A DNA stretch of 21,446 nt from Clostridia bacterium (GCA_016290255.1 JAEETG010000098.1:1-21446), one strand, 5' to 3'. Positions 7,494-15,291 are shown, counted from the first letter of the stretch. The notes: generated by a model from the letters alone, not told the origin. Made by a program: numbers and translations.

Positions 7494-9685
7494 TATTTTT
7501 TCCTTTTCATTGCTCTTATTTTTTTATAAATTGGCATCATCGCCAAATGGAATTTAATTCCAAATGTTTTCATAATAAAGCATTCAACTCTTGTAAATTT
7601 GCTTAAGTGTTTGTTCTTTATAATTGCGTTTAAGTTTTCTTTATTGCAAAAACCTTTCAGATATTCATAAACTTTTTTCTTGTTATACTTACTTTTTAAG
7701 TTTGAAATTGAGTGAATTGATCTTGCGATCATCTGAACTCTAAAAGCCTCTAGTTCTTCTGGGTATTCACCCTTTTGTTTTAATTTTTTAAAGGTTTCTT
7801 TGTTTTCAATCTCCAAAAAGTGCAAATGTTTTGGGGATAGGTCATGCATAATTGATGTGTTACGTTGAGTGTAATGATACAAAACCTCATCAACAAAAAC
7901 TGTTTTAGGTTTTTCACTAAACACACCTAAGCAGAAGTTTAGGTCTTCCCCAATCAAAAGAGTTTCATCAAATCTTTTTTTCTTGATATATGATGCTTTG
8001 AATATTTTGTTCCACCAAGCAGGGCCAATTTTGTCCAACAAATAATTTCTGTAAACATCTTTGCCCATTTCATCATTAAGAGTGTATTTAGAGTTTGTGA
8101 TGAATTTTCCTTCTTCATCAACCTCATCATAATCACACACACAAATATCAGCCCCAGTTTCAACAATTTTTGCCAGCATATCTTTAAACATATTTGGTTC
8201 AATTAGGTCATCAATATCATAGTTTGCAGTGTAGTCTCCTGTTGCTTTCATAATTCCAACATTTCTAGAATAACTAATGCCCATCTGTTTTTCGTTTGAA
8301 TAAATTTTTATTTTATCTCCATATTTTTGAAGCATCTTTAAACTGTTATCTGTTGAGCCATCATTTATGACAATTATCTCCATGTTAACATCTTGATTGA
8401 AGAGATTCTCCATTGCTTTTTTAATATATTTTTCGCCATTATAACAAAGAACAATAACAGATAGTTTCACATTTTCAAGTTTCTTTAAAGTTTTTGGTGA
8501 AATGGCCATTGGACCTTTCTTTGATTTCACATTATCTAACTGGTTTAAATTCATTAAGGCAAAAACAAATAAATTAAATTGAAACCCTAGTAAACTTTGT
8601 TCCACAAAAGAATCAATCAAAACAACAATGAGAGCAAATGTGAGCCAGTAGTTTTTCTTTTTAACAGAATCAAATATAATCCAACAATTCATACACAAGA
8701 CTATCAAAGTGTTAATGATTCCATTCGTAAACAAGCAATTAAAGTATGCATTGTCGATACCAATATAGCCAGAAGAATCATACCAATAATTATCCCTACC
8801 AAAGAAAGAGAGTTTCCCATCAACAAAAGCATTATATGTTAATTCAATTCTGCCACTCAGCATATCATTTAAACGAATAATCAAATCAGACTGCCCTGAC
8901 CACATCAACACCAAAACACCAAATATAACAAATGATATTAAAGGCATCAATGACAACAATATAGTTAAAAACTTATTTGTTTTTGTCGTAATTGTTTTTT
9001 TGTTGAAAAGAATAAATAGTTTGACAATGCAAATAACCACCAATAGCAATATTGACAAAAGAAATGATGCACGAGAATTGGTTAAAAAATATATAAAACA
9101 AGCCACACACAATTCAAGTAGAATAGCCAACCAACTCAACTTGCTTCTATATATATAGATGCTTGCGAGTATTATGAATGCGAAAATATTTTGAGAATAT
9201 GTTGAATTATTTAGTCCCAAACAATGTCTAGTGATATCCCCCCTAGAATGTATCAAGTCAGGAATTATCCCAATCATTGAAAAACATATTGTGATAACAA
9301 AAAAACCAAACAAAAACCAGAAAGCATATTTTATAAAATCATCAAATTTATATTGTCTCAAAATATAAACAAAAAATAGTATTGAAATAAGGAAAGTCGA
9401 TTTAGCAACAATAAGAGTTACAATAAAAAATGCAAGTAAAACAAAGAATAGCCAATCAATTTTAACTTTTTTCTTAAAAAAGTCCACAACAAAATATATC
9501 CCCAATAATACAGCCATAACAAGTCTTGATATTTTTATTGCTTTTAATACCAGCGCATGCTGTCCACCATCAAAAAACGCTAGAGATTGGCTTAAAATAG
9601 CGCAACCATATAGCGCTATCAATGTAAAGATTATATATTTTTTGCTTTTTTCGTTTCGATATAGAAAATCAAAAACTTTTGCCAT
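7493..9685 (-). CDS. Fusion of a Wzy-like polysaccharide polymerase with a GT2 glycosyltransferase
   Basis: A 730-residue protein with two distinct halves. Residues about 1-385 form roughly ten or eleven hydrophobic segments like an O-antigen polymerase/ligase-type protein, with TNSRAS at 202-207 resembling the conserved TGSR-type motif and a large extracytoplasmic loop near 263-310. Residues about 405-620 are a classical GT2 domain: KLSVIVLCYNGEKYI, then INDGSTDNS (440-448) and NYDIDD (488-493) in the DXD position. A mostly helical tail follows. The start is ATG 9685 with GGGGAG four bases upstream; the gene overlaps the preceding DUF4422 gene by 17 bases. The reading frame is intact through the junction. 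ATG 8509 (Met 393), with AAAGG four bases upstream, could give a separate GT2 protein. The polymerase acts outside the membrane and the transferase inside. Confidence 0.88.
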   Translation of the reverse strand: MAKVFDFLYRNEKSKKYIIFTLIALYGCAILSQSLAFFDGGQHALVLKAIKISRLVMAVLLGIYFVVDFFKKKVKIDWLFFVLLAFFIVTLIVAKSTFLISILFFVYILRQYKFDDFIKYAFWFLFGFFVITICFSMIGIIPDLIHSRGDITRHCLGLNNSTYSQNIFAFIILASIYIYRSKLSWLAILLELCVACFIYFLTNSRASFLLSILLLVVICIVKLFILFNKKTITTKTNKFLTILLSLMPLISFVIFGVLVLMWSGQSDLIIRLNDMLSGRIELTYNAFVDGKLSFFGRDNYWYDSSGYIGIDNAYFNCLFTNGIINTLIVLCMNCWIIFDSVKKKNYWLTFALIVVLIDSFVEQSLLGFQFNLFVFALMNLNQLDNVKSKKGPMAISPKTLKKLENVKLSVIVLCYNGEKYIKKAMENLFNQDVNMEIIVINDGSTDNSLKMLQKYGDKIKIYSNEKQMGISYSRNVGIMKATGDYTANYDIDDLIEPNMFKDMLAKIVETGADICVCDYDEVDEEGKFITNSKYTLNDEMGKDVYRNYLLDKIGPAWWNKIFKASYIKKKRFDETLLIGEDLNFCLGVFSEKPKTVFVDEVLYHYTQRNTSIMHDLSPKHLHFLEIENKETFKKLKQKGEYPEELEAFRVQMIARSIHSISNLKSKYNKKKVYEYLKGFCNKENLNAIIKNKHLSKFTRVECFIMKTFGIKFHLAMMPIYKKIRAMKRKK

Positions 9686-10457
9686 ATTTCTCCCCTTTAA
9701 ATTTTGCCCTTAAAAAACTTTTAACTCTTTTAAAGAAATTTTGTTTTTCAATGTTTTTTAGTTTAACTTCTTTGTAGCCTATTTTGTTTGTGCGCAAGAA
9801 AATGTCCAGCATGAGTTCACTCACGCGGCCATAGAACCTTGCATGAAAAGAATCATATTTGGAATTATCAACTCTCTTTTCAAGTTTAAACAAAATGCCA
9901 AACATCCACTCACAGTATTTGTCAAAAATGTCTTTCTTCATCACAAACATATTGAACATGTGTGCAGACTTTCTTTTCTTTAGTGCCTCAAACTCCGGAA
10001 AGTATTCTGGGCACTTTTCTTTTATGATCTCGCCAGTGATGTCTAGAGGTTCCACATACATTGTGTGAGCATAGTGAGAATAAAGATTTTCGATGTAGTA
10101 GTTTCTCTTTTTTGGAAGCACAACATCTGTTTGGTCTAATAGTTTATTTATTTCTTCTGCTGACAAAATGTTCTTGGTTTTGCCATTAACCAAAAACTTG
10201 TGTTTTCCTGCGAAATATCTTCTGTAGTGAACAAGCCCAACATAGTCTGCTTTCAGGTTTTTCCAAGCCCAATAAACGCCTGTGAGCTCAGAATAGAATG
10301 GGTTTTTTGCCGAAATGTTGTCGCCAACGTTATCTTTTTCTTTTAAGCCAAAACTTTCTTTACCTTCAGCCCCAACATGAAGTGGCAAATAAATATCTTC
10401 TTGTGGCACTTCATAATTTTTGTGAAGGGCTATTATTATTTTAACGTTTTTTCCCAT
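9669..10457 (-). CDS. DUF4422 family (putative glycosyltransferase), first gene of the operon
   Basis: A DUF4422 protein of 262 residues from the chosen start. It shows the full family pattern: KIIIALHKNYEVPQEDIY, LPLHVGAEGK, DNVGDNISAKNPFYSELTG, YVGLVHYRRYF, DVVLPKKRNYY, SAHMFNMFVMKKDIF and FYGRVSELMLDIFL. The frame can be extended to a TTG at 10484, but that codon lies upstream of the AAAGGAG ribosome binding site (about 10470-10476). ATG 10457 is therefore preferred, although the 13-base spacing is longer than usual. It is the first gene after the strong promoter at 10498-10526 and overlaps the polymerase-GT2 gene by 17 bases. A role in building the repeat unit is inferred from the family and its place. 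Confidence 0.88.
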   Translation of the reverse strand: MGKNVKIIIALHKNYEVPQEDIYLPLHVGAEGKESFGLKEKDNVGDNISAKNPFYSELTGVYWAWKNLKADYVGLVHYRRYFAGKHKFLVNGKTKNILSAEEINKLLDQTDVVLPKKRNYYIENLYSHYAHTMYVEPLDITGEIIKEKCPEYFPEFEALKKRKSAHMFNMFVMKKDIFDKYCEWMFGILFKLEKRVDNSKYDSFHARFYGRVSELMLDIFLRTNKIGYKEVKLKNIEKQNFFKRVKSFLRAKFKGEKYGKSF

Positions 10458-10497
10458 TTTTACGCGTTTTCTCCTTTTCGACAAAATGTTTTATAAT

Positions 10498-10526
10498 ATT
10501 CTAGCAAAAAAGCAATGTGGTGTCAA
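10498..10526 (-). promoter_or_regulatory. Strong housekeeping sigma promoter of the polysaccharide operon
   Basis: On the minus strand a perfect TTGACA (10526-10521) is followed after exactly 17 bases by TAGAAT (10503-10498), with TGC directly before the -10 box as in an extended -10 promoter. Transcription would begin near 10491, giving a leader of about 34 bases before ATG 10457. It is one of the best sigma-A-type promoters in the window and directs the seven-gene operon that ends at the terminator behind wzx. Confidence 0.88.
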
Positions 10527-10557
10527 TTAAAAAATGTTAAAAATGCCTTTTTTATCA

Positions 10558-10590
10558 ATAAAAAAAGAGGAAAACTCTTCCCCTTTTTTG
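10558..10590 (-). terminator. Rho-independent terminator of the dacF-rluB-plsC unit
   Basis: On the minus strand, eleven bases after the plsC stop, AAGAG and CTCTT pair around a five-base loop. The stem can be extended by G-U pairs from the preceding GGGG, and a run of seven T follows (10567-10561 and onward). It separates the plsC transcript from the polysaccharide promoter about 30 bases further on. Confidence 0.65.
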
Positions 10591-10600
10591 TTATGAAAAA

Positions 10601-11245
10601 CTATTTTTCTTTTGGCTTTTTCTTTTTTGCCTTTTTCTCTTCCTGCTCTTTTAGGTAGGTATCCCTCAAATTTTGCATCTTTTGTGATATTATTTTGCTG
10701 GCTTCCTGCAAAATTTCTTTTGTCGCCTTTTGCCCCTCAAACTCTGTTAAGCGGAAAGGCTCACCAACAAGCAAAACATTGTGCCTAAACGCTTTTGGCT
10801 TTTTTATGAGCCACATTGGAACTATTGGTGCTTGTGATTTTAGAGCGAACATTGCCGTTCCACTCTTGAGTGACATGCTTTCCTCATCGCTTATGTCTTT
10901 TCTGGTCCCTTCTGGAAAAAGAAGAAGCCTTTCTCCTTTTTTCAAAGCATCTAAACACGCTTTTATTGACTGAACGCCAACTTGCTCACGATTCACTGGA
11001 ATTCCGCCATAGCTTTTGAGCACTGCACCCACGAACTTATTTTTGAAAAGTGTGTGTTTTGCCAAAATGAAAGGCCTACGATAGAACTTTGTTTCAATCA
11101 CAACAACGTCCATATTTGAACGGTGATTGCAACACATTATGCAAGCACCTTTTTTTGGCACATTTTTTCTTCCTATTATTTTGGTTGGATAAAAAATGTT
11201 GGTTGGAAGATAACAAAGTGCGTGACTTAACCTATAAAAAAACAT
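10601..11245 (-). CDS. plsC: 1-acyl-sn-glycerol-3-phosphate acyltransferase (PlsC family)
   Basis: This enzyme adds the second acyl chain to lysophosphatidic acid to form phosphatidic acid, the precursor of membrane phospholipids. The 214-residue length is usual. The HX4D catalytic motif is NHRSNMD at 40-46 (His41, Asp46), the acceptor-site block is YGGIPVNRE near 79-87, and FPEGTRKD is at 110-117. The C-terminal 20 residues are strongly basic (KKAKKKKPKEK). ATG 11245 lies one base after the TGA of rluB, with GAGGTG four bases upstream, so the two genes are translationally coupled. A terminator follows. In several Clostridia plsC lies near cmk and rluB, which fits this position. Confidence 0.95.
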   Translation of the reverse strand: MFFYRLSHALCYLPTNIFYPTKIIGRKNVPKKGACIMCCNHRSNMDVVVIETKFYRRPFILAKHTLFKNKFVGAVLKSYGGIPVNREQVGVQSIKACLDALKKGERLLLFPEGTRKDISDEESMSLKSGTAMFALKSQAPIVPMWLIKKPKAFRHNVLLVGEPFRLTEFEGQKATKEILQEASKIISQKMQNLRDTYLKEQEEKKAKKKKPKEK

Positions 11246-11246
11246 A

Positions 11247-11957
11247 TCACACCTCTTTTAGATAACTTATTTCCTTGTCTGTTAGCGGCCTACATTCACC
11301 AACTTTTAGGCCAGAAAGGTTTATTTTACCTATTGCAATTCTTTCTAGTTCAACAACATTTTTGCCGATTGCCTTAAACATTTTGCGAACTTGCCTGTTT
11401 TTGCCCTCGTGGATTGTGAGTTTCACTCTGCTTTCCTTTTTGTTTGCTGAAATGAGGTTTACTTCTGCCTTGCTTGTGACAAATCCACCAATGTCCACAC
11501 CACCTCTAAGCTTTGCAACATCCAATAAAGTCACTTCTCCCAAAACTTTTGCAACGTAAGTTTTCCCTAGTTCAAATGATGGGTGTGTGAGTTTTTGAGT
11601 GAGCTCTCCATCGTTTGTAACAAGCAAAAGTCCTGATGTGTTGTAGTCAAGTCTGCCAATTGGGTATAGCCTTTTTCTGCTTTCTGGAATAAGGTCCATA
11701 ACAGTTTTTCTGCCTTGAGGGTCACTAACTGTTGTAACATAGCCAACTGGCTTGTTTAATAGATAATATTCACAATCCCCTTTAATTCTAATTGCCCCAT
11801 CATCAACGGTTACGAGGTCTTTTGTTGTGTCCACCTGAACGCCAAGTTTTTTCACAACTTTGGCGTTGATTTTCACTCTGCCTTCCATAATAATTTCATC
11901 ACATTTTCTTCTTGAGGCAACCCCACATGAAGCCATAAATTTGTTCAAACGCATCAC
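11247..11957 (-). CDS. rluB: Ribosomal large-subunit pseudouridine synthase (RsuA/RluB family)
   Basis: A pseudouridine synthase that modifies ribosomal RNA, probably 23S by analogy with the Firmicutes rluB in the same position. It has an N-terminal S4 RNA-binding domain (RLNKFMASCGVASRRKCDEII, then GRVKIN), and a catalytic domain with GRLDYNTSG containing the nucleophilic Asp (about residue 104). The RsuA-family C-terminal block EGKNRQVRKMF is also present. The start is GTG 11957, seven bases after AAAGGA, or the ATG immediately after it at 11954; the family usually begins MRL, so both are possible. The gene follows dacF by 20 bases and is coupled to plsC. The choice between 16S and 23S targets is by synteny only. 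Confidence 0.93.
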   Translation of the reverse strand: MMRLNKFMASCGVASRRKCDEIIMEGRVKINAKVVKKLGVQVDTTKDLVTVDDGAIRIKGDCEYYLLNKPVGYVTTVSDPQGRKTVMDLIPESRKRLYPIGRLDYNTSGLLLVTNDGELTQKLTHPSFELGKTYVAKVLGEVTLLDVAKLRGGVDIGGFVTSKAEVNLISANKKESRVKLTIHEGKNRQVRKMFKAIGKNVVELERIAIGKINLSGLKVGECRPLTDKEISYLKEV

Positions 11958-11977
11958 AATCTTGTCCTTTTCTCTTT

Positions 11978-13165
11978 TTATGCGTTCCAGTTGTTTAGTA
12001 TATCTTTAATTTTGTCCTTAAACAATATGGAATCCACTTCTTCTATTGTATATATATTTTCTGAAAAAATCAAGTGATTGCCATAATAAATTTCACAAAC
12101 TCCAACAATTTCATCCTTTTTTATTGGTGCTTTTAGCTCATCGGGTGCATTGAAAGCAACATTTATGCCCGCAAGTTCCTTTTTTGATAAAACGATATCA
12201 AAACCCCTTTTTGTGCAAAGGCCAACATTTTCCACTTTTCCATCTTCAACCGTGGCAGACTTCACAAAATAATATGGTGGCAAAATTTCAACTTTTTTAA
12301 ACTGATTGTATGCAAGATTAAACAAATCTTCGCTTTCCTCAAACATTGGTCCACAATCAAGAACAACACAAACAAGTTTTAAGCCATCTTTTTCACAAGC
12401 AGACACCAAGCATCTTCCAGCCTTTTTGGTGAAACCTGTTTTAACACCAATGCAACAATCCATTTTTGACAACAGTTTGTTCTTGTTGACAAGAAGTCTT
12501 TGGTTTTCTTTTTCCTCACAAATCTTTATGCTTTTGGTTTTCACAATTTCCGCAAAATCATTATTTTGCAACGCATAGGATGTGATTAGTGACAAGTCAT
12601 AAGCAGTTGTGAAGTGGTTTTCATCATCTAAGCCATGAGGATTTGAAAAGTGAGAATTTTTTGCTCCAACCTTTTGGGCAAGATTATTCATCATCTCGCA
12701 AAACTCATCAATTCCACCAGCAACCGCATACGCTAGAGCCACACTCGCATCATTTCCAGACCTAAGCATGAGTCCATATAAAAGTTCACGAATTGATATC
12801 TCTTCACCATGCTTTAGGTATATGCTGGAGCCCTCAATTCCAACAGAACGATCATCAACCGTTATCACCTTGTCTAAATCATCACAGTTTTCAATTGCTG
12901 TGATTGCGGTGACAATTTTTGTTGTGCTTGCCATTGGGAGATGTTCATCTATATTTTTCTCAAACAAAATTCTTTTGCCAATTGAATCAATCACAATCGC
13001 ACTTTTTGCACTTGAATTATATGCAATCTTTTCACTAAAAACATCATTTTCAGCAAATACATTGTTTGTTTTAAATGGAATAAATGCAAAAATAATTAGG
13101 CAAAATGCAAAAAATATCACAAAATTTTCAATTATTTTTACGTTTTTTATATTATTTTTTTGCAT
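11978..13165 (-). CDS. dacF: D-alanyl-D-alanine carboxypeptidase (peptidase S11, DacF/DacB type)
   Basis: A penicillin-binding serine carboxypeptidase that removes the terminal D-Ala from peptidoglycan stem peptides outside the membrane. Residues 12-38 are a signal peptide ending in VFA, a likely signal peptidase site. The catalytic motifs are all visible: SXXK as STTK (80-83), SXN as SGN (136-138) and KTG (242-244). After about residue 280 comes a beta-rich C-terminal region like the PBP5 C-terminal domain. ATG 13165 has GGGAG ten bases upstream and overlaps the DUF2953-like gene by 14 bases. In Clostridia a dacF/dacB gene commonly lies between scpB and rluB; some of these have sporulation roles. 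There is no clear C-terminal amphipathic anchor, so attachment is uncertain. Confidence 0.93.
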   Translation of the reverse strand: MQKNNIKNVKIIENFVIFFAFCLIIFAFIPFKTNNVFAENDVFSEKIAYNSSAKSAIVIDSIGKRILFEKNIDEHLPMASTTKIVTAITAIENCDDLDKVITVDDRSVGIEGSSIYLKHGEEISIRELLYGLMLRSGNDASVALAYAVAGGIDEFCEMMNNLAQKVGAKNSHFSNPHGLDDENHFTTAYDLSLITSYALQNNDFAEIVKTKSIKICEEKENQRLLVNKNKLLSKMDCCIGVKTGFTKKAGRCLVSACEKDGLKLVCVVLDCGPMFEESEDLFNLAYNQFKKVEILPPYYFVKSATVEDGKVENVGLCTKRGFDIVLSKKELAGINVAFNAPDELKAPIKKDEIVGVCEIYYGNHLIFSENIYTIEEVDSILFKDKIKDILNNWNA

Positions 13166-13667
13166 TTTTGTTTTTCTCCCTTTGCTCAGTTTTTACAAAT
13201 GCCACCAACAAATCTATTGGCAAAATCACCATATTCACTTTTCCAGCGGCATTTAGTTTCGTTTCAAAGAAACTTGGTTTCACAGCATATTTTGTGTTAA
13301 TACCCAAGCAATTATTCAACAGTGAGTGTAAAACAAATAAAATTGTTTCAAGCAATCCGCAAACCAAAACTGTTTGCATAACATTATACCTTTTACCAAA
13401 CTCGCACGTTATGCCCAAAAAAGTTATTTTCACAAGTTTTAACAATTCAAGCATAAATGGCATAACGTTTTTTTTATTTTTCTTTTTTATAGCAATTTGA
13501 AAAATTGGCTTTTCCATTTTTTTGATTGGAATAAAAAATAGTTTTATCTCAACTTTCATTAAATTTTTGCAAACATCTAAAAACACTTTTGCCGAAAAAA
13601 GGATGGGAAAAAATAACATTATAACCACGCACAAACAAATAATTAAACAAATATAAAACCATTCCAT
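13152..13667 (-). CDS. DUF2953-like membrane protein
   Basis: A 171-residue protein with a membrane segment at about residues 4-25, then the VFLDVCKNLMKVEIKLFFIPI stretch, a basic region (KKKNKK) and one or more further hydrophobic segments. I assign it to DUF2953 mainly because such a gene is typical after scpB in Clostridia, together with the N-terminal membrane segment and small size; the match is not certain from sequence alone. ATG 13667 has no good ribosome binding site, only AATAAG upstream, and a terminator lies just before it behind scpB. It overlaps dacF by 14 bases, so it is probably translated with dacF. The function is unknown. Confidence 0.65.
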   Translation of the reverse strand: MEWFYICLIICLCVVIMLFFPILFSAKVFLDVCKNLMKVEIKLFFIPIKKMEKPIFQIAIKKKNKKNVMPFMLELLKLVKITFLGITCEFGKRYNVMQTVLVCGLLETILFVLHSLLNNCLGINTKYAVKPSFFETKLNAAGKVNMVILPIDLLVAFVKTEQREKNKNAKK

Positions 13668-13689
13668 AAACTTATTTTTTGTAAATATA

Positions 13690-13725
13690 AATAAAAAAAT
13701 GCAACTTTTGTTGCACTTTTTATAT
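13690..13725 (-). terminator. Rho-independent terminator after scpB
   Basis: On the minus strand TGCAAC and GTTGCA pair around an AAAA loop. The stem is extended by a G-U pair and A-T pairs to about 12 bp, and then T7 follows (plus strand, A run at 13693-13699). It starts about 20 bases after the scpB stop and would separate scpAB from the DUF2953-like-dacF-rluB-plsC genes, or weaken read-through. Confidence 0.7.
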
Positions 13726-13739
13726 ATAATTTTTGCAAA

Positions 13740-14366
13740 TTAATTTTCTTGTTCTTTGTTTTCGTTTTCTTGTTCTTTTTGAACTTCATCAAAATCACGA
13801 ACTTCAAATTCTCTATAAAGCCCATTTCCATCTTTTTTGATGACCTGAATTTGTTCCAAAAGTTCTTCATATTTTGGAAGGTCATCAAGGCTTTGAAGTT
13901 CAAACCTTTTCAAAAACTCATCTGTTGTTCCAAAAAGTAGTGGCTTCCCAACAGCATCTTTTCTTCCAACAACTTCAATCATGTTGTGAGACAAAAGAAT
14001 TTGAATTGCATAATCGGAAGAAGATCCTCTAACAAGTTCAATTTCAGCTTTTGTGATTGGTTGTTGATACGCAATTATTGCAACAGTTTCAAGGGCCGCC
14101 TTTGTTAGAGCTTTTTCTTTTATTGGATTCAAAACAAGTGATATTTGTTCAGAATATTTTGGGTTAGATGTTAGTTGAACTTTGTCTTTGTAGGTTATCA
14201 CCTGAATTCCACTTTCTTCTGTGTGCTTTTTCTTTAGTTCTTCAACTGCCTTTTTCACATCATCAAGTTTGACATCAAGTTTTTCAGCGATAAACTTTAG
14301 TTCAACACCATTTCCGTTAACAAACAATATTCCCTCAATTATTTCACTCAGCGTCTGTTTGTTCAT
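13740..14366 (-). CDS. scpB: Segregation and condensation protein B
   Basis: ScpB is a winged-helix protein that dimerises and binds ScpA in the SMC condensin complex, which compacts and separates chromosomes. Its 208 residues fit the family. The N-terminus, EIIEGILFVNGNGVELKFIA, and the core LTKAALETVAIIAYQQPITK followed by EIELVRG are the most conserved ScpB segments; GKPLLFGTTDEFLKRF marks the second winged helix. The C-terminal tail is acidic and Gln/Asn-rich. ATG 14366 has AGAGGAG seven bases upstream within scpA and overlaps scpA by 23 bases, so the two are coupled. An adjacent smc is not in the window. Confidence 0.96.
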   Translation of the reverse strand: MNKQTLSEIIEGILFVNGNGVELKFIAEKLDVKLDDVKKAVEELKKKHTEESGIQVITYKDKVQLTSNPKYSEQISLVLNPIKEKALTKAALETVAIIAYQQPITKAEIELVRGSSSDYAIQILLSHNMIEVVGRKDAVGKPLLFGTTDEFLKRFELQSLDDLPKYEELLEQIQVIKKDGNGLYREFEVRDFDEVQKEQENENKEQEN

Positions 14367-15291
14367 CTTCTTTCTTCTCCTCTTTTATTTCTATTTCAAT
14401 CTCAGCAAAAACATCATCTTGTGTAACTTTGATAAATTGTTTTTTAAGTAGTTCCAGCATTGCCAAAAATGTTATAATAATTTCACCTCTTGAATAGTCG
14501 CTTTGGAAGCACTCAGAAAACTTAATTTTCTTTTTGTCTTCCACAAGAGATCTAAGATGCACAATGCTGTCTGCAAGAGTGAACCTATCTTTGCTGATGT
14601 GTTTTTCTTCCTGTTCTTGTTCCTTTTTCTCAACTTTTACAAGTAGTTTTGAAAAGGCATCAACAAGCCCTTGCATATCCATATTTTTCAAAACAACTTT
14701 GTAGTCCCCCGCAGATTTATCTGGCTCCTTATAAAAGTGATCAGTGTTTTCAATGAGTGCAAGCTCTCCACCTGCCTCCTTGAAAAGTTGATAGAGTTTA
14801 AGTTTTGTTTTCATGTCCATTTCTGGATCAGACTCTTCATCCTCTTCCGCATCAGGTTCAACTGGAAGAAGTGATTTTGACTTAATTTCCAAAAGCGTTG
14901 CGGCAACTGCCACAAATTCACTTTTTTGCTCCATATTAAGGTCGGCATTTTCCATATATTCCAAAAATTGCTCAGTAAGGTCTGCCAGGTGCACTTCCAT
15001 GATGTCGAGCTTTGTTTCTTTAATGAGTTCAAGCAAAACATCAAGTGGGCCAACCTCATCTCCAAGTTGAAACACAATGTTTGCTTCTTCTAGTGTTGGC
15101 ATAATATAGTCATTTCCAAGAAGTTCTTTTTCTTTTTCCAAAAGTTCTTCTTCAGTTAATTTTTTTATGCCACCCTTCTCTCGCGTGTCTGTTATGTCAT
15201 ATGCAGGAACAACCAAATCTTCTTTTGGCTTTTCTTGAACAGCTGATTGCGACAAATCTATTTCAATTTCAATAATTGGTTGCTCTTCCAT
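14344..15291 (-). CDS. scpA: Segregation and condensation protein A with N-terminal extension
   Basis: ScpA is the kleisin subunit that bridges the SMC heads. The conserved start of the family, FQLGDEVGPLDVLLELIKE followed by KLDIMEVHLADLTEQFLEYM, lies at about residues 74-113, and EFVAVAATLLEIKSKSLLP at 125-143. The C-terminal winged helix is near 240-300. The open frame reaches 15357, but ATG 15291 has AGGAG five bases upstream, so it is chosen; this gives 315 residues. That leaves about 70 residues before the point where ScpA normally begins, including an EEELLEKEKELLG segment. The linker at about 145-158 and the C-terminal tail are also very acidic. A TTGCTT-17-TAAAAT promoter precedes it. 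Confidence 0.93.
   Translation of the reverse strand: MEEQPIIEIEIDLSQSAVQEKPKEDLVVPAYDITDTREKGGIKKLTEEELLEKEKELLGNDYIMPTLEEANIVFQLGDEVGPLDVLLELIKETKLDIMEVHLADLTEQFLEYMENADLNMEQKSEFVAVAATLLEIKSKSLLPVEPDAEEDEESDPEMDMKTKLKLYQLFKEAGGELALIENTDHFYKEPDKSAGDYKVVLKNMDMQGLVDAFSKLLVKVEKKEQEQEEKHISKDRFTLADSIVHLRSLVEDKKKIKFSECFQSDYSRGEIIITFLAMLELLKKQFIKVTQDDVFAEIEIEIKEEKKEDEQTDAE

Noticed and set aside
8500..8520. A frameshift or missing stop creating the polymerase-GT2 fusion
   Set aside because: The frame runs cleanly through the joint without a homopolymer run that would suggest an error; it is kept as a fusion, with comparison to relatives as the test.
10458..10484. TTG at 10484 as the start of the first DUF4422 gene
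   Set aside because: It lies upstream of the AAAGGAG ribosome binding site and only about seven bases after the predicted transcription start; the added residues are merely basic.
12768..13500. Overlapping plus-strand open frames opposite dacF and the DUF2953-like gene
   Set aside because: dacF carries all catalytic motifs on the minus strand; these frames are Phe/Ile-rich antisense artefacts of AT-rich DNA.
13643..13903. Minus-strand open frame overlapping the end of scpB and the start of the DUF2953-like gene
   Set aside because: It lies out of frame in scpB, crosses the terminator and is made mainly of Lys and Asn from A-rich sequence.
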